A stretch of DNA of 64,000 nucleotides, taken from the NCBI GenBank assembly GCA_013399855.1, contig VXAY01005687.1, forward strand, positions 5,196 to 69,195, in the 5' to 3' direction. Source of the stretch: Oxyruncus cristatus. Taxonomy: Eukaryota; Chordata; Aves; Passeriformes; Cotingidae. Under the pieces are notes generated by a model. It did not search any database, was not told the DNA's origin, and was given only the letters and a program-made list of their open reading frames with translations. Below are positions 41,201 to 57,100 of the stretch, piece after piece; within the stretch, counting starts at the first letter, position 1, and the number at the start of each line of letters is the position of its first letter. The translations under genes were made by a program, and so were the position numbers.

Positions 41201-44200
41201 ATTGACTGCCCAGGAGTCGAGTCAGGTATCTGAGACAAACAGCAGACTTAGCTGGTCTTCCATGAACTGGAGGGGCTTACCACAAAGACTAAACAGGAAT
41301 GCCAACTGAAAAGTAGTGGTTTAATGACCTATTTCAATGCCATGAAACAGAGAAGCACTTGGCTACCTATGCACCTAAGCACGCAAGGTGTCCCCAGTTA
41401 CTTCAGTGGGAGCCTTTTATGTATTTAAAACTCTACATGTGAATTAATCAGGATCTAACAAGCTTATTTGCAATTATGGTTTAGTTTTTTTTCTGGTTGG
41501 AAGATAGTATCATACAGCCAGCCACAGACAAGCTTTTAAAATAAAGGAATGGCAATTTTTTCTGCTAACATGAGTACTTAAAACACAACTGGAGTTTGAT
41601 GCATTCACCCCAACAGAGAACCTGCTGCATAGTGTCAGTCATTGATTATAGGGCATAACAACAATAATAATGTCCTCACAGTCATTTCTGTAATTAACAA
41701 TTAGCTTGTCAATGTACAAACTCTCTTCGCTTCTCCTACAGCTGATAGCTAAAAAATCCTGGTCATTAGCAACACTGAACATCTGAATTCTTTGGGATGC
41801 TGCCCAGGCTGATGTAGATTACTCATCTGTGATACTCAACAGCAGTCATGCTGTACAGTGAATTTTCTGCTGAATACTGCATGTGTGAATGCTTCCAAAA
41901 ATAGATACAGAGTTTACTGCTTTATTCAGTGAAGTTACTCAGGATCTTCTTTTTCTCTTTCTCTGCAAGTTAGGACTTACAGGAAAGACTAATCAACGAA
42001 GAAAATTTCCAACTATATCATCTTGACTCTGGCCTTTTTTTCCCTGTTTTCATTTTAATATAATATATATCATTCTAAAATGGAAGAAAAACATTTATTT
42101 TGCAGGAAAAAAAAATCTATTGGGATACTGTCCCATATGTGCATTATAGAGCAGAAGGACTGATTTATATGCATTTTGTTTCTCTAGATCTTTGGGACTA
42201 AAACTCATGAAGTGTCTGTGGAATTCATCGATGTGAACTAGCACAAAATCCTGTTTTATTTCTGAATTAAAAGTTTTAGCTTTTTAGAAGAGTGTGCTGC
42301 ACATTGGAGTTGTGCTGGCTTTTCACACAGGGAGGAATTTTATCCTGCTCTCTGTCTTAATCAGAAAATAGCAAATATGCTTAATGATGTTACTGAGAAC
42401 CTGGCTTACTGAATTTAGTAGGTCTGGGACTGTAATCCTGTTTTCCATGTTAATTTCTCCTACTGAAAGCTTCTCTAAATAAGTTTTCATCTCCCAAGTT
42501 TCCACTGAACTGCTGTAGATCATCCAAGCTATATTCTGATAATGTCCCTTCAGTATATATACATGGTTTCACTAAGCATTCCTCTCCTCTGAGACAGGAG
42601 TGTCTCTATTGAATTTGCAATCCAGGCTTTTAAATGAATCGTTTAGTTTTATGTCAAAACCATCAAGAGCATTTTATAGGGAAAAACGATTCCTAGGAGT
42701 CAAACAAAACTTGTTATTTATCACAAGGGATGCCAACAGTTTTACCATATGATTATATCTATTTCAGAAAGGCAAAGTAGATGGAACAGTAATTGATGTC
42801 TGCCTCTCAGAGCAGACTGCTAAAACTAGTCACAATAGTCATTAAAGAAGTGACAGCATTAAGAAAATCAATATCAAACCATTGAACAGCATCTTAGAGA
42901 AATCTTTCCACACTTTCAGCAGATATTATGAACAAAGCAAAATAAGAAAGCCAATAGTCTTTGTTTTCAACTACTTGAATGTTCGGCTGTTTTCAGCAAA
43001 ATGTGTTAATGAACATTGGAAAGGTGCACATTAACATATTTGATAGAAGGTAAAATGCAATGAGGGGATTTAATCAAAGCAATGAAGGAATCTAATTAAT
43101 GCAATCAGCATTAGATCGTGCAAATATTTTCATTGAATGCCATCTTGTAAAGCTAGTGACGTGCAGGATTTTTGCTACTTAATGCTATGCTGATGGCTCT
43201 GCATACTAGGATCAACAGACATGGCTGGGTAAAAAGGCTACATTCATAGCTATCTTCTCAGAATTCTTTAAACATAGGAAAAACAATTGAAGTTTTCCAA
43301 AAATAATGAAAATGAAGTCTGTTGATAAATATGTTACACGATTATATTTTTTCCTTGTCATTTTAAAATTAATTTTAGGGTTTTTTAAGGTGTTTTTAAA
43401 ATATTAAATACTCTAAAGCATTAACTTATCTGTTTGTTTTATAGCTATGTATGTTACAGAATGTCATTTATAGTAGAGTCTTTCCCACGCTATTTATGAA
43501 AGCAATCTGGCCTAGAAAAAAACTTGCCTTTTATCTCTAGAAAACATTAAGTAACAGGGTGGGTTTTTAAATAAAATTATTTAAGGAGCAGAAGTTTTGT
43601 GTTTCTACATTCCTTAGGCACCACTTTCTGAAATGATGGAAGGAATTACAATTGAAACTAAGTGAATATTAAACAAAATAAGTTGGGCTAAATATCTGTT
43701 CTTCCTTCATAAGGCAAGGCTTGAAAGGCAGTATCTATTCCATTTTATAAAAAAATAGTTCTTTGGTGTACTTCAAGTCCTTTTGTGGGTAGCAAGTTTA
43801 TTTTTAGTTACAAGGATCTCAGTCCTACAGGAAGCCAATCATTTTTACTGCCTCTGGCTTCAGCAAATCCAGAAAGACCTGGATGCTGTGTAGGAATCCC
43901 TAGAAAACAGCTGTGAAACTACATTGCAATTGCTTTAGAAGTCCCATAGATATGAGCACCTAATAACTATTATGGGTTTATCACATTACGATGAGAAAGC
44001 CATCAAAAATATCCCTCTGGACTAACCCCCACAGTCAGGTGTATGTATGCTTGAATAAATAACAGATTTTTTTTGTTCATTTTTGAAAAAGAGGATTTCA
44101 AAACTCAGAATCTTTCTAAATGGACTCAGAAGAATAGTTTTTATTTTTCTTATCAAATATTGAAAAAAGATAATGGACTGCTAGTCTTCTAGACTAAAAA

Positions 44201-44747
44201 AAAAATTGAGTAAAAGTTCAATTTTCATTTTTTTTGCTTGATATGGTTAATCCTAAATTTGGGGATTTTTTAAAATCAAAATCTCATGTTGAAAAGAAGA
44301 ATAGAACTGTTTATTTTTAGATTTATCATAATAAAACTGACTTTTTTTTGGCTTTTTTTTTTTTCTTGACTGAGTGCATTCTTTGCATTCAGTCAACATA
44401 CAAGCTTTAGTCAGGTGGAATCCCATCATTTCTTAGTACCTATTTAACCTCTAAATACCTAAGTCTTATACCTATATGTTATAGTCATTTGATTCATATT
44501 TTGCATTCACGTCAGTAACTGATGTGGCTGCAATTCACAAAGATTTATCTAAGTTAAACAAGACTGTTATCTGCAGCGGCAGATAATTCAGCACGTGGTG
44601 TAAAACACACTCAAGCATGGAGTACTTGGCAGGGAGCCCCACAGCTGAGCTCCAGCCGTTCCTCTGTCTCTTCAGTGCTAATAAAACCTGAGAAAGAGGT
44701 TTGCACACACATGTTTGCTGCTGGCACAGTCACTACAGGTGGGGTTC
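38277..44747 (-). other. GLRA2 intron 3 (between exon 3B and exon 4)
   Basis: Most of a 6,694-bp intron running from GTGAGT at exon 3B (44970) to TTCTGTAG at exon 4. It is AT-rich with an (AT)n tract. A patch with homeodomain-type motifs at 42990-43235 is raised as a finding. No mobile element was recognised. Confidence 0.85.
40422..40450. repeat. (AT)n tract
   Basis: ACATATATATGTATATATATAT type low-complexity sequence in GLRA2 intron 3. Confidence 0.9.
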
Positions 44748-44952
44748 CTACATAGGTGCATTTGGACTTGATAGGTGAGTTTAGTAATTTATATATCTCT
44801 AATAAAATGATTTTATATTTATTGTTATTTTATTTTATTATTAGTATTATTCAGCTGGTAGGTTTTTAGTAGCTTCATAACTTAATAGATGTCCCCATGC
44901 CCTGAGCATTCCTATTCTACATCACATCCCACTCCTTCACAAGATGGCTTCA

Positions 44953-46480
<1,528 letters not shown>

Positions 46481-46790
46481 GAATCACTGAACCATTGTAA
46501 TTGGAAGGAAGTTCTGGAGATGACCTAGCTCCCCTAGTTCATTTAGTCCCAGGGCAGGATCAGCTAGAGCAGGTTGTTCAGGACTATGCCACATCAGACT
46601 TTGAATACACCCAGAGATGGACACTCCACAGCTTCTCTAGGCAACCTATGCCTAGTCACCCTCACAGGAAAAGGTTTCTCTCATGTTTACATGGAATTTC
46701 ACGTGTTTCAGCTTGTGCCCACTGCCTCTTCTCCTGTATCCAGATTCATCACTGAGATGAATATGGCTCCATCTTCTTTACTTACACCCC
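46481..46790 (-). mobile_element. CR1 LINE 3' end, cut by the assembly gap (left copy)
   Basis: This starts with GAATCACTGAACCATTGTAA and TTGGAAGGAAGTTCTGGAGA, a diverged reverse-complement CR1 3' end, and stops at the N. The same sequence in the right copy continues for a further 1.4 kb as one CR1. It is therefore the truncated view of the element annotated at 48527. Confidence 0.82.
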
Positions 46791-46791
46791 N
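46791..46791. other. single-N assembly gap
   Basis: This is the only ambiguous base noticed in the window. The left duplicate stops before it and the right duplicate starts right after it. That marks a scaffold junction rather than a sequencing ambiguity within a continuous read. Confidence 0.9.
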
Positions 46792-46996
46792 CTACATAGG
46801 TGCATTTGGACTTGATAGGTGAGTTTAGTAATTTATATATCTCTAATAAAATGATTTTATATTTATTGTTATTTTATTTTATTATTATTATTATTCAGCT
46901 GGTAGGTTTTTAGTAGCTTCATAACTTAATAGATGTCCCCATGCCCTGAGCATTCCTATTCTACATCACATCCCACTCCTTCACAAGATGGCTTCA

Positions 46997-48526
<1,530 letters not shown>

Positions 48527-50235
48527 GAATCACTGAACCATTGTAATTGGAAGGAAGTTCTGGAGATGACCTAGCTCCCGTAGTTCATTTAGTCCCAGGG
48601 CAGGATCAGCTAGAGCAGGTTGTTCAGGACTATGCCACATCAGACTTTGAATACACCCAGAGATGGACACTCCACAGCTTCTCTAGGCAACCTATGCCTA
48701 GTCACCCTCACAGGAAAAGGTTTCTCTCATGTTTACATGGAATTTCACGTGTTTCAGCTTGTGCCCACTGCCTCTTCTCCTGTATCCAGATTCATCACTG
48801 AGATGAATATGGCTCCATCTTCTTTACTTACACCCCATCAGTTGTTCATGCACACGGATGAGATCCCCCAGAACCTCAGCAACCTCAGCCTCTTCTTGTA
48901 TGACAGATCCTCCGGTCTTTTAATTACCTTCGTGACATTTTGCTGGGCCCATACCAGTAAGCTCATGTCTCTCTCACAATGGGGAGCCCAGAGCTGGACT
49001 TAGCATTCCAGGTGTGTCTCACCAGTTCTAAGTAGAGAGAAGGGTCCCTTCCCTCAACCTGCTCTGCCTAATGGAGCCCAAAAGGTGATTTGGCTGCCCT
49101 TGCTGCAAGGGCACATTGCTGGCTCATGTTCAGCTTGGTGTAAACCAGGACCCCCATTGCCTTTTCTGCAAAGCTGCATTCCAGCTGGTCATCCCCCAAA
49201 TTGTTCCTTCCAAGGTGGAAGACTGCATTTCCCTTTGCTGAACACGGTGAGGTCATGTTGGCCCATTTGTGCTGCCTGTCCAAGTCCCTCGGAATGGCAG
49301 CACAACGCTCTAAGACATTAACCATTCCTCCCAGTCTTATATCTCTTGCCAATTTGTTGGGGGGTGCACCATGTCCCATCATCCAGGTAATTAATGGGGA
49401 TGTTAAACAGTACTGACCCAGTATCCACGCCCATAGTAGACCAGTAGTGACTGGACTCCAGCTGGACTTTGTGCTGCTGTTCACAACTCTTTAAGCATGG
49501 CAATTCAGTCAGTTTTCCATGCCCGTTTAGCTAGTCTGTTCCAAGCTGTGAGGGTGTCAAATGCCTTGCTAAAGCTGAGATACACACTGCTCTCCCCTTA
49601 TTCATAAGGACTTTCAAGTCCTTACAGAAGGCAATTAGCATTATAAGGAATGATTTGCCCTTCATAAATCCATGTTGACTACCACCAGTCATCTTCATGC
49701 CTGAAAATGGCTTCAAGAGATTTGTTCCGGGCTTCGAGGTAAGGCTGCCCAGCCTGTAGCTCCTGTATTCTCCTCCTTGTCCCTCTAGACACAGGTGTGG
49801 TATTTTTTTAACACTTAATGAGGAACCTCCTCCAGTTGCCATGACCTTTCAAAGATAATTAAGAATGCAACTATGCAGCTTTCACAGCACTTTCACAGAA
49901 TATTCTGCTTTGGAAGGGACCCACAAGGATCACTGAGGCCAACTCTTAAGTGAATGGCCCATTGGAAATCACACCCACAACCCTTGTGTTATTAGCACCA
50001 TGCTCTCTTGGGCATATCCTATGTGTTCCTGTGGACTCATCTGTGTCCAGTTTGCCTAAATGCTCTGTGGTCTAATTCTTCTCCACTGAGTTTTTATTGA
50101 TCAGGACTTTTTCACTGGTCTCAGTGGCATGGGATTTCTGAAAACCATTCCTGACAGTAAAGACTGTGGTGAAGGCATTGAGTGCCTTGGCATCTTCCCA
50201 TGCTCTTTGTCAAGTTTTCTTTAACATCAGGGTAT
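48527..50235 (-). mobile_element. long CR1 LINE, ORF2 C-terminal part and 3' end
   Basis: A minus-strand CR1 of about 1.7 kb, including an insertion. Read on the minus strand, the frame at 49068-49484 shows ORF2 C-terminal landmarks: CAAIPRDLDRQHKWAN, HLGRNN, and GVLVYTKLNMSQQCALAA. A shifted frame just upstream shows GSVLFNIPINYLDDGTWCT. The reverse transcriptase FADD catalytic box expected after this is not preserved, and the frame is broken. At 50040-50235 an earlier part of CR1 ORF2 resumes (GAAGGCATTGAGTGCCTTGG on the plus strand). A younger CR1 3' end appears to interrupt it at about 49888-50010. The element is dead. Confidence 0.82.
49888..50010 (-). mobile_element. short CR1 3' end, apparently nested
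   Basis: TTTCACAGAATATTCTGCTT followed by TGGAAGGGACCCACAAGGAT and a CACCATGCTCTC-type stretch is the reverse complement of the 3' end of a different CR1 subfamily. It lies between two parts of the longer minus-strand CR1 (up to about 49885, and from about 50015). That order suggests insertion into an existing copy. The right border is approximate. Confidence 0.65.
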
Positions 50236-50560
50236 TTTCTTGCAAAAGCCTTCATATGTGAGCATAACAGTTCCTGGGTGCCAGCAGAACCTGGTAAAGA
50301 TGCTTAACTAAGTTAGGAAAACATGCTTACATATGTTAGGAAATATGCTGCCACATCACAGACTGCAGTCCAGACTTCAGTACACTGAGTACGTACACGG
50401 TAGAGCACTGTCTCTGACAAAAAAAGCAAATACCTCCCTCCATTTCCCTATTCAGTTATATAATTACATAGTGTCTTTTACTTGCGTTCTAGTGGTAGGT
50501 GTGGAACAGTGTAAGAACTCAGCAAACTCAGTAAAAAAAAAAGAGAGAAGATTACATCTG

Positions 50561-51195
50561 TGAACACCCGAGGAACTTGAAGGTAAGTAAATCTATGGGA
50601 CCTGATTCAATGCATTCCAGGATCTTGAGGGAATTGACTGACGTACTTGCCAAATCACTCTCCATGATACTCTCCGTGGCAATGTGAAGTTCTTGGTGAC
50701 TGGCAGAAGGGAAGCACTGCATTCATTTTTAGAAAGGGCAGAATGCAGACCCTGGGAACTACTGACCTGTCAGCCTCACCTCTGTGCCTGGGAAGATCAT
50801 AGAACAGACCCCCCTGAAGCTATGCTAAAGCACATGGAGGACAGGGAGGTGATTTGGGACAGCAGTCCTGCATGACCAACGTGGTGGCTTTCTATGGTGG
50901 TGTGACTCCATGAGTGGACAAGGCAAGGGCTACAGATGTCATCCATCTGCAGTTCTGCAAGGCCTTTGACACTGTACCCCACAACATCCTTCTCTGTAAA
51001 TTGAAAAGGTATGTTGGCTTTGCTCAGCCTGCAGAAGACAAAGCTCCAGGGACACCTTTTTGTGGCCTTTCAATACTTAAAGCAGGCCTGTAAGAAAGAC
51101 AGGAACAAACTTTTTAGCAGGGCATGCTGCAATAGAAAAAGGGGTAGTGGTTTTAAACTAAAACAGACTCCATCCTGTAAGATTTTCCTAATCTA
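50561..51195 (+). mobile_element. CR1 LINE fragment, RT region joined to 3' region
   Basis: A plus-strand CR1 fragment. It opens with GTGAACACCCGAGGAACTTG and CTATGGGACCTGATTCAATG, then a reverse transcriptase segment with GNYWPVSLTSVPGKI-like coding (frame interrupted) and a [17 protein letters not shown] motif near 50955-51010. It then jumps directly to the 3' block (TTGCTCAGCCTGCAGAAGAC, CAATACTTAAAGCAGGCC). The middle of ORF2, including the FADD box, is deleted, and the 3' tail is missing. It is in opposite orientation to the CR1 just to its left. Confidence 0.85.
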
Positions 51196-54100
51196 ATAGT
51201 TCATTTAAAATTAAAGCAGTAAACTTCTGTGAAGTATAGCCAACGTTTGAGAACACAATTTAAAGCTCTTCAAAGGCAATGAAAAATTTAATTTGACCTT
51301 ACTGCCTAAAATCTAAAAAGAGTTGACATTACCTGTAAAAAAAATAAGCAAAGTATTCTTCATAATTAAATCCTTTTCTCCCCTTAGTTTTCCTTTTGTC
51401 ACCTCCAATGTAACAGGGTGCCTTTCAGGGCACATTAAAGATAATCAAAGTGATCTTTGAGTCATAAGGAAAATGTCTGTTTTTTGAAAGGAATCAGGGA
51501 AAAAAACAAACAAACCAAGCCCAAACCGGGCAGCTGATGCTCAAATCAACCAGAAAGTAGATATCTGGTATTCTGATAAACAGCTAAGATATCACTTCTG
51601 TTCCCTGCAGCTCTCTTTTTCCTTCTTCTCCAGAGGGTCTGCTGCTGCTGTTGCTAGTCAACAGGACTCTGTGATACACTGCCTTCTTGAAAAACCCTGA
51701 CAATTATGTCATACACCTCCTGTGACCTCGGGACACCTAGCACTTACAGAAACTCAACATTCATCTGCTCACCATAAGCTCAAGAAATCTGAGTATACCG
51801 AATATTCCCCTGAATTTGCTGTGGCATATTGCCTCAAAAGTCCTGTACCATAGTGTCTGTGATCTTGTTGCCATCTGGCTAGAAGAATGAATCCTTTCCT
51901 TGTCAGCTGCCAGAGGGGGTGAACCCATCCCAAAGTTCAGGAATGTTCCCATATGGAGTGATGAATGCTGAAAGAAGTATGTCTGAGCCCCATCCAGCTC
52001 CTAACTCCAGCCTTTGCTAAATATTCTCCAGTATTAATAGCATACAGACAGAAATATGCCTTCATTTCATACATTCTTGAGAAGATTTACTTGTACTCTT
52101 GCCCTGGAGATCGTCCTAACTGCAACTAATCATATCTGTATCCTCAAGTTCATCCCAACTCCTGTCTTTTTTGGTGTAGAGTTTCAAGGTTGCACCTGGC
52201 AGCCTTTTTCTCTTCACAATAATTTCAACCATATACCTAAATTATCCTTAGTGGGAATATTATAATCATACAAGAGATTTAAAATGATACCTGTGCACTT
52301 GCCAATTTTCTTTGATATGTATTTTTATTAAGGGATTTTGTAAGGCAAACTAAAGTACAGTACACACCCACAGAAAAGTGTGGACAAAGCAGAGAGATGC
52401 AAAAGCAAAAATGAGAGATATGAGGTAGATAATGAGGTAGAAAATGTCTCTTGTGCCAATGCACCATCTCAGATGTTTTATTTTGTTCCATATACAGGGG
52501 AGAAAGGTGAGCCAAACTCCCCTTCTCCCCTTACTACAGATCAGGAATGTTTGAAAAGCCTAAAATCAATCCCACCTGGGTGGAGAGACAGAGCAGGGAT
52601 CCAGGAACAGGACCAACAGGCAAAGGGTAGAGGCAGCTATCCCACCAGGGACTGAGAATCCTGTCATCTGTGGGGCAAGGATTTCATGTCTAAGCTCAAA
52701 TGAAGGTGATCGAAATATGGGTGAGGGCAGGACAAAGACCCAGATGCTGACCTAAGCACCAGTAACACATACCCTAGGGCAGCAGGGGAGGATAGAGGAA
52801 CTTGTTGGAAATGGTTTTTTAATTGCCAGTACTGGAGACAGATGGGGGCTTAGCAACCATTTATCCCAACCAAACTGAACATCCTCCCAAATCCAGCACA
52901 GCCTTTATGAGACCTGAAACAGAGCTAACCCTATGGAGGGTTGTGCTTCTGCACAACTGCACTGCAGCTGCAGTACTACAGATCCCTGAATTACCACTTC
53001 AAGAGCTTGCTAATCCATCTCCTCATGGCTCTGCAGGCATATCCCTGTAGGTCAGACAGCAAGGATGAACACTGCTGGGACACCTCAGCTGGCCATGGTC
53101 ATTAGACAGGAGCAAGTTGTTCATCATCCTAGCCTCCTCCCTGCTCAGAGTGTGGCAGACAGGATAAAGACTGGAGCTATCAAAGCTAGCTCAGCCAGTC
53201 CTGTGGCCAGGGACCATGGATATTGGGCCAGGAGGAGAAAGGTGGCTTTGATGCACTGGAAAAGTTCCTCTAAGCCACAGGGATCCTGCAGCTACTCCAG
53301 AAGCAGCACAGCTTGCACACTTGTTTTCAAGGACCTGTAAAATGGATAGCCCAAAGCCTGATGAGAAAATTCTCAAGATTTAATGAGTTTGCTTAAGGTT
53401 CTTGTAAGAAATCAGGAGGCAGACCATAGGTAGTCCTTATTGCAAGCACCTAGGTAGGACTTCTCTCTTTCCCTATCATTCTGCCCCTGGGCAAAACCCA
53501 TGTTTTCCTCTATTTAAATATCATCATCTCATTAGAGTGGTAACAGCTCAGTCACAGGAGGCAATATTAATGGCACCAGTACAACATAGTTACCCTAAGG
53601 CTTATAAATCACAGTGACATTTTTTTGTTGGGGAGTGATGCCTTTCATTTATAAGGCTGTCTTTCCGTGGGATTTCTGTCAATTGCATCACCCTGACTGT
53701 CTAAGTATAATCATGTCCAGTAAACAGAGAGTTCCTTCTTCTTTAGAAATGTTCAACACTGTGAATTATTAAGCTTATGTCACTTATTAATTGATGAAAA
53801 TTGCACCTACTAAACAAGCAAACAAACAAACCTTCAAATTAAAAAAAAAAAACACAAAAAACTTAAGCTTAGAGGTCTCAAGAAATTTGGTAGTTGTATG
53901 GTACTTTGCACTGATGCAATCTGCTGGTAAAATCACATAAAGACAAAATTATTGTTCTGCTTCATCAAGCTAAAACCAACATCCTCTGAAAGTTCATCTG
54001 TCATGTATAATAACTTAGCTTGCTGAGAATGCCATTTCTCCCAGTAGGAATATGGCAATGGTTTTGGTTGCTTACTGGTGCATCTAAGACTCAGAATCAT

Positions 54101-57100
54101 ATTCTGTGTAATCAATATACATTTATGACCAACAGAATGAAGCTAAGAGTCACAAAAGCATTTATAGAACCAGAGAAAAACCTGGAGAGATGTTTAGATG
54201 CCGAAATTCTTTTTAGGACTCTCATTCCCATTGATATCACTCAGTCCAAATATTACCAAGTATCTGACAAATATATGTGAGCAACATGACTTACGACAAC
54301 AGTGTCTTACAGACTGGGGGAGACACAACACACCCACGGCAGGTGAGAGATGGAGGCAATGCTGAATGGAATAAGTAGGTAGCTGATAAGTAAGGTAACA
54401 TATAGCAAAAAAGAACAATTTTTCCCTAGTTCCTGCTGCCTATTTCCAGAAGAGCACACGCAGGCACACACACAAACGTAAATGAACAAAGTAACGTAAA
54501 GAGAACTCTACTCATACATCAAGATTTAAGCTCCTTCCCTTACTTCCTGGAGAAGGCATCTGAGCACGACTATGGCCTTATGACATAACCTGGATATAAA
54601 AAGGGCATGCAACATTCCAGAACTGAAAGTTCTTCCTCAGCAAAATACCACTGAGGCTTCACAAGGCAAATACTCCAGTGATTGTCAGGTTCAGGTGATT
54701 ACAGAAAGAGTCATAGAAAGAAAAATCTCTGGAGTACGTACAGCTAAAGCCATCTCTCTATATATACATTAACACAGTTTGAGCTCAAACAGTGAGTAGT
54801 CAATTTCTGAAGTGGTATGTGAGTTTTCAGCTGTGGGACTATTGCTGAATGTAACAGGAGTCATGCCGGTAAAATCCTATCAACGTTTCAAGGAAGGAGA
54901 ATCCCTGCTAAGATGCACTTTTTTGTGCCTTAAAGCGCTTGTGAAAATTGTTGGATTCTCATGCTTCACATTCAGTGAATGCTTTTGTCCACAGACCCAA
55001 CTCTGGAAGAGGAAGGTAAGTCTCACACTACAAAACCTCTTCAGTTCTGCATTTGGCATTACAGGATAGTCCATATGATGTGTTCATTCTTCCCTGACTC
55101 TTTCTGCTGAGGCTGATAACAGAAACATATTACTGTCAGCTCTGGGTTACAGTGGGATATATCCACATAGGTTATCAAATAGACACTGCACAAGAACAAT
55201 TTTCAGGCAATATTTTATTTCACTTCACAAACCAGAATTTCAGAAAAAAAAAAGCCCTTCAAACAGTTGACAAGTTCCTGATTTACCCAGCTAACCTGAG
55301 CTAGTCTACAAAGAATACACAGCCACAGTAGTCACAATGGACTGTATAAATGTGCTAGAGCTCGCTTTCATGTGGGCAGTCCGAGGGATGGTACCAAGGA
55401 AGTCATGGCAGGCTGGAATTCACTGGAGGCCATTAACCTCAGCATGTGCTGAGCTCTGTATCAGCATGTGCAGAGCACCTCTGAGCAAATTACTTAAAAG
55501 CTAACTCAGATATTTCTACACAACTCTCAGCAATAGTTGTGACTGAGCGCAGGCAGTCCCAGAGCTAAAGTCTTCCATGTGCAAATGAGATCGTGGAAAT
55601 AAATCTAAAGAACCATGAGTCAGAAATCTTACATCTGGAAACTTCCCACTGAAACTACCAAGCTTACAGTGCAAAATTATTTAGTATTTATGTCAACTTA
55701 AAAAATATTCAAATCAATGCTTTATTCTTTCATATGTCCATCAAACTCTTTTTCTTTCTCTGAGCTTTCCACCAGTCTTCCAAATTTTTCCATTCCATGT
55801 CATGACAAGCACCTCACTGCAAGGCATCTCTTTCTGAAGTTTTTTTTCTTCCAATGCAACAGAGCAATGGACAATATTTGGAGAAATTGAATTCTTTGCT
55901 TTTCTTCTGACATGAAAAGATCCAGGCACCTATTTCTTTTTTTATCCCAAAACAGTTCTCAATGAAATGGCTCTCAGCCTCACTGCAAGCAGCTGGCAGA
56001 GATGCTCCTCACATCTGATCCTGAGAAACTGCTCAGTTTCTTCGCATTAAGGAAGACAGAGCTCTTCACTACTGACCAGCATGTGAGCTGCAGAATGTCC
56101 CAGAGGCCTGGGACACTGCTGAATTTGGTTAAATAAAAGATGGTATTGCACCTATAGTCATAAAATCTGCACTCCGGTGTAGGGTCAGATAAACTCCTCT
56201 GGGTAATTTTGTTATTAATAATGTTTCACGAAGCCAGAGTAACCAACTCATCTAGCAGACTGCATGGAACCATAAGATAAAAGTGTCCACTGAGAAGAGA
56301 AAGAAGGAGGGACAATATGCTTAATGAAAAAAAAAATATTAATATTAAAATGTTTGCAACCAGCCTTTGTTTCTATTTTTAGTCAGAAATAACTGCTTCA
56401 TTTTCCTTGGCATACTCACCTCAAAACATTTCTTTAAAAAGAAAGTTACTTTTTTCCTTCCTCTCTAAATATGTCTTACTTTGTTCCTTCCCTGTGATTC
56501 TGATCTATGTTGCAAAAATTAATGGAAGCTCAGTTATAAGCGTCACTAGCTACAGTCTCAAATACAGGGCTTGGTCAATACCTCTCTCTGGGGCCACAGA
56601 GATGACTCAGAATCGATTTTAACTCCTTTCTTGTTCCTCTGGGCCTCAGACATTCACTTTATTTCATACCTCTGCCAGCTTTTCCTTTACTGCCTCCATA
56701 ATGTTCCTTGCTTTACTGTCTGAAGAAAGAAAGTAGCTTGGGTGACTAACGTGACGGAGCAGACATTGATTTATGGCTGCTATGGAATTATACACCAAAC
56801 AATACATGGGACATAGATGAACAGTGGGATTTAGACAAATGGAATGGCTTATGGAGAGGGAAAAACAGAAACGGTCGGGAGCTGGTATGGATGTTAATCA
56901 GCAACAGGTCAGAGACACGCTGACCCATCTACTCACTAAGTAATACTCTAGTACTAAAAAAGTAACATTTTCCTTTTATTTTAAAACATTTCCCATTTTT
57001 TACCTCCTTGCAGTTCAACTCATTTCCATACAATCTGTGCAAAAGATTATTTTGAAATCAGTTCCTCTGTCCTGACTCTCCCCTTCAATGCTCCCATCAG

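Noticed and set aside
46574..46822. 82-codon plus-strand open frame crossing the N
   Set aside because: It runs through an assembly gap and is antisense to a CR1. The translated join is artificial.
49068..49484. 138-codon minus-strand open frame that looks like a gene
   Set aside because: It is the sense-strand remnant of CR1 ORF2, frameshifted and without the RT catalytic box, so not a host gene.
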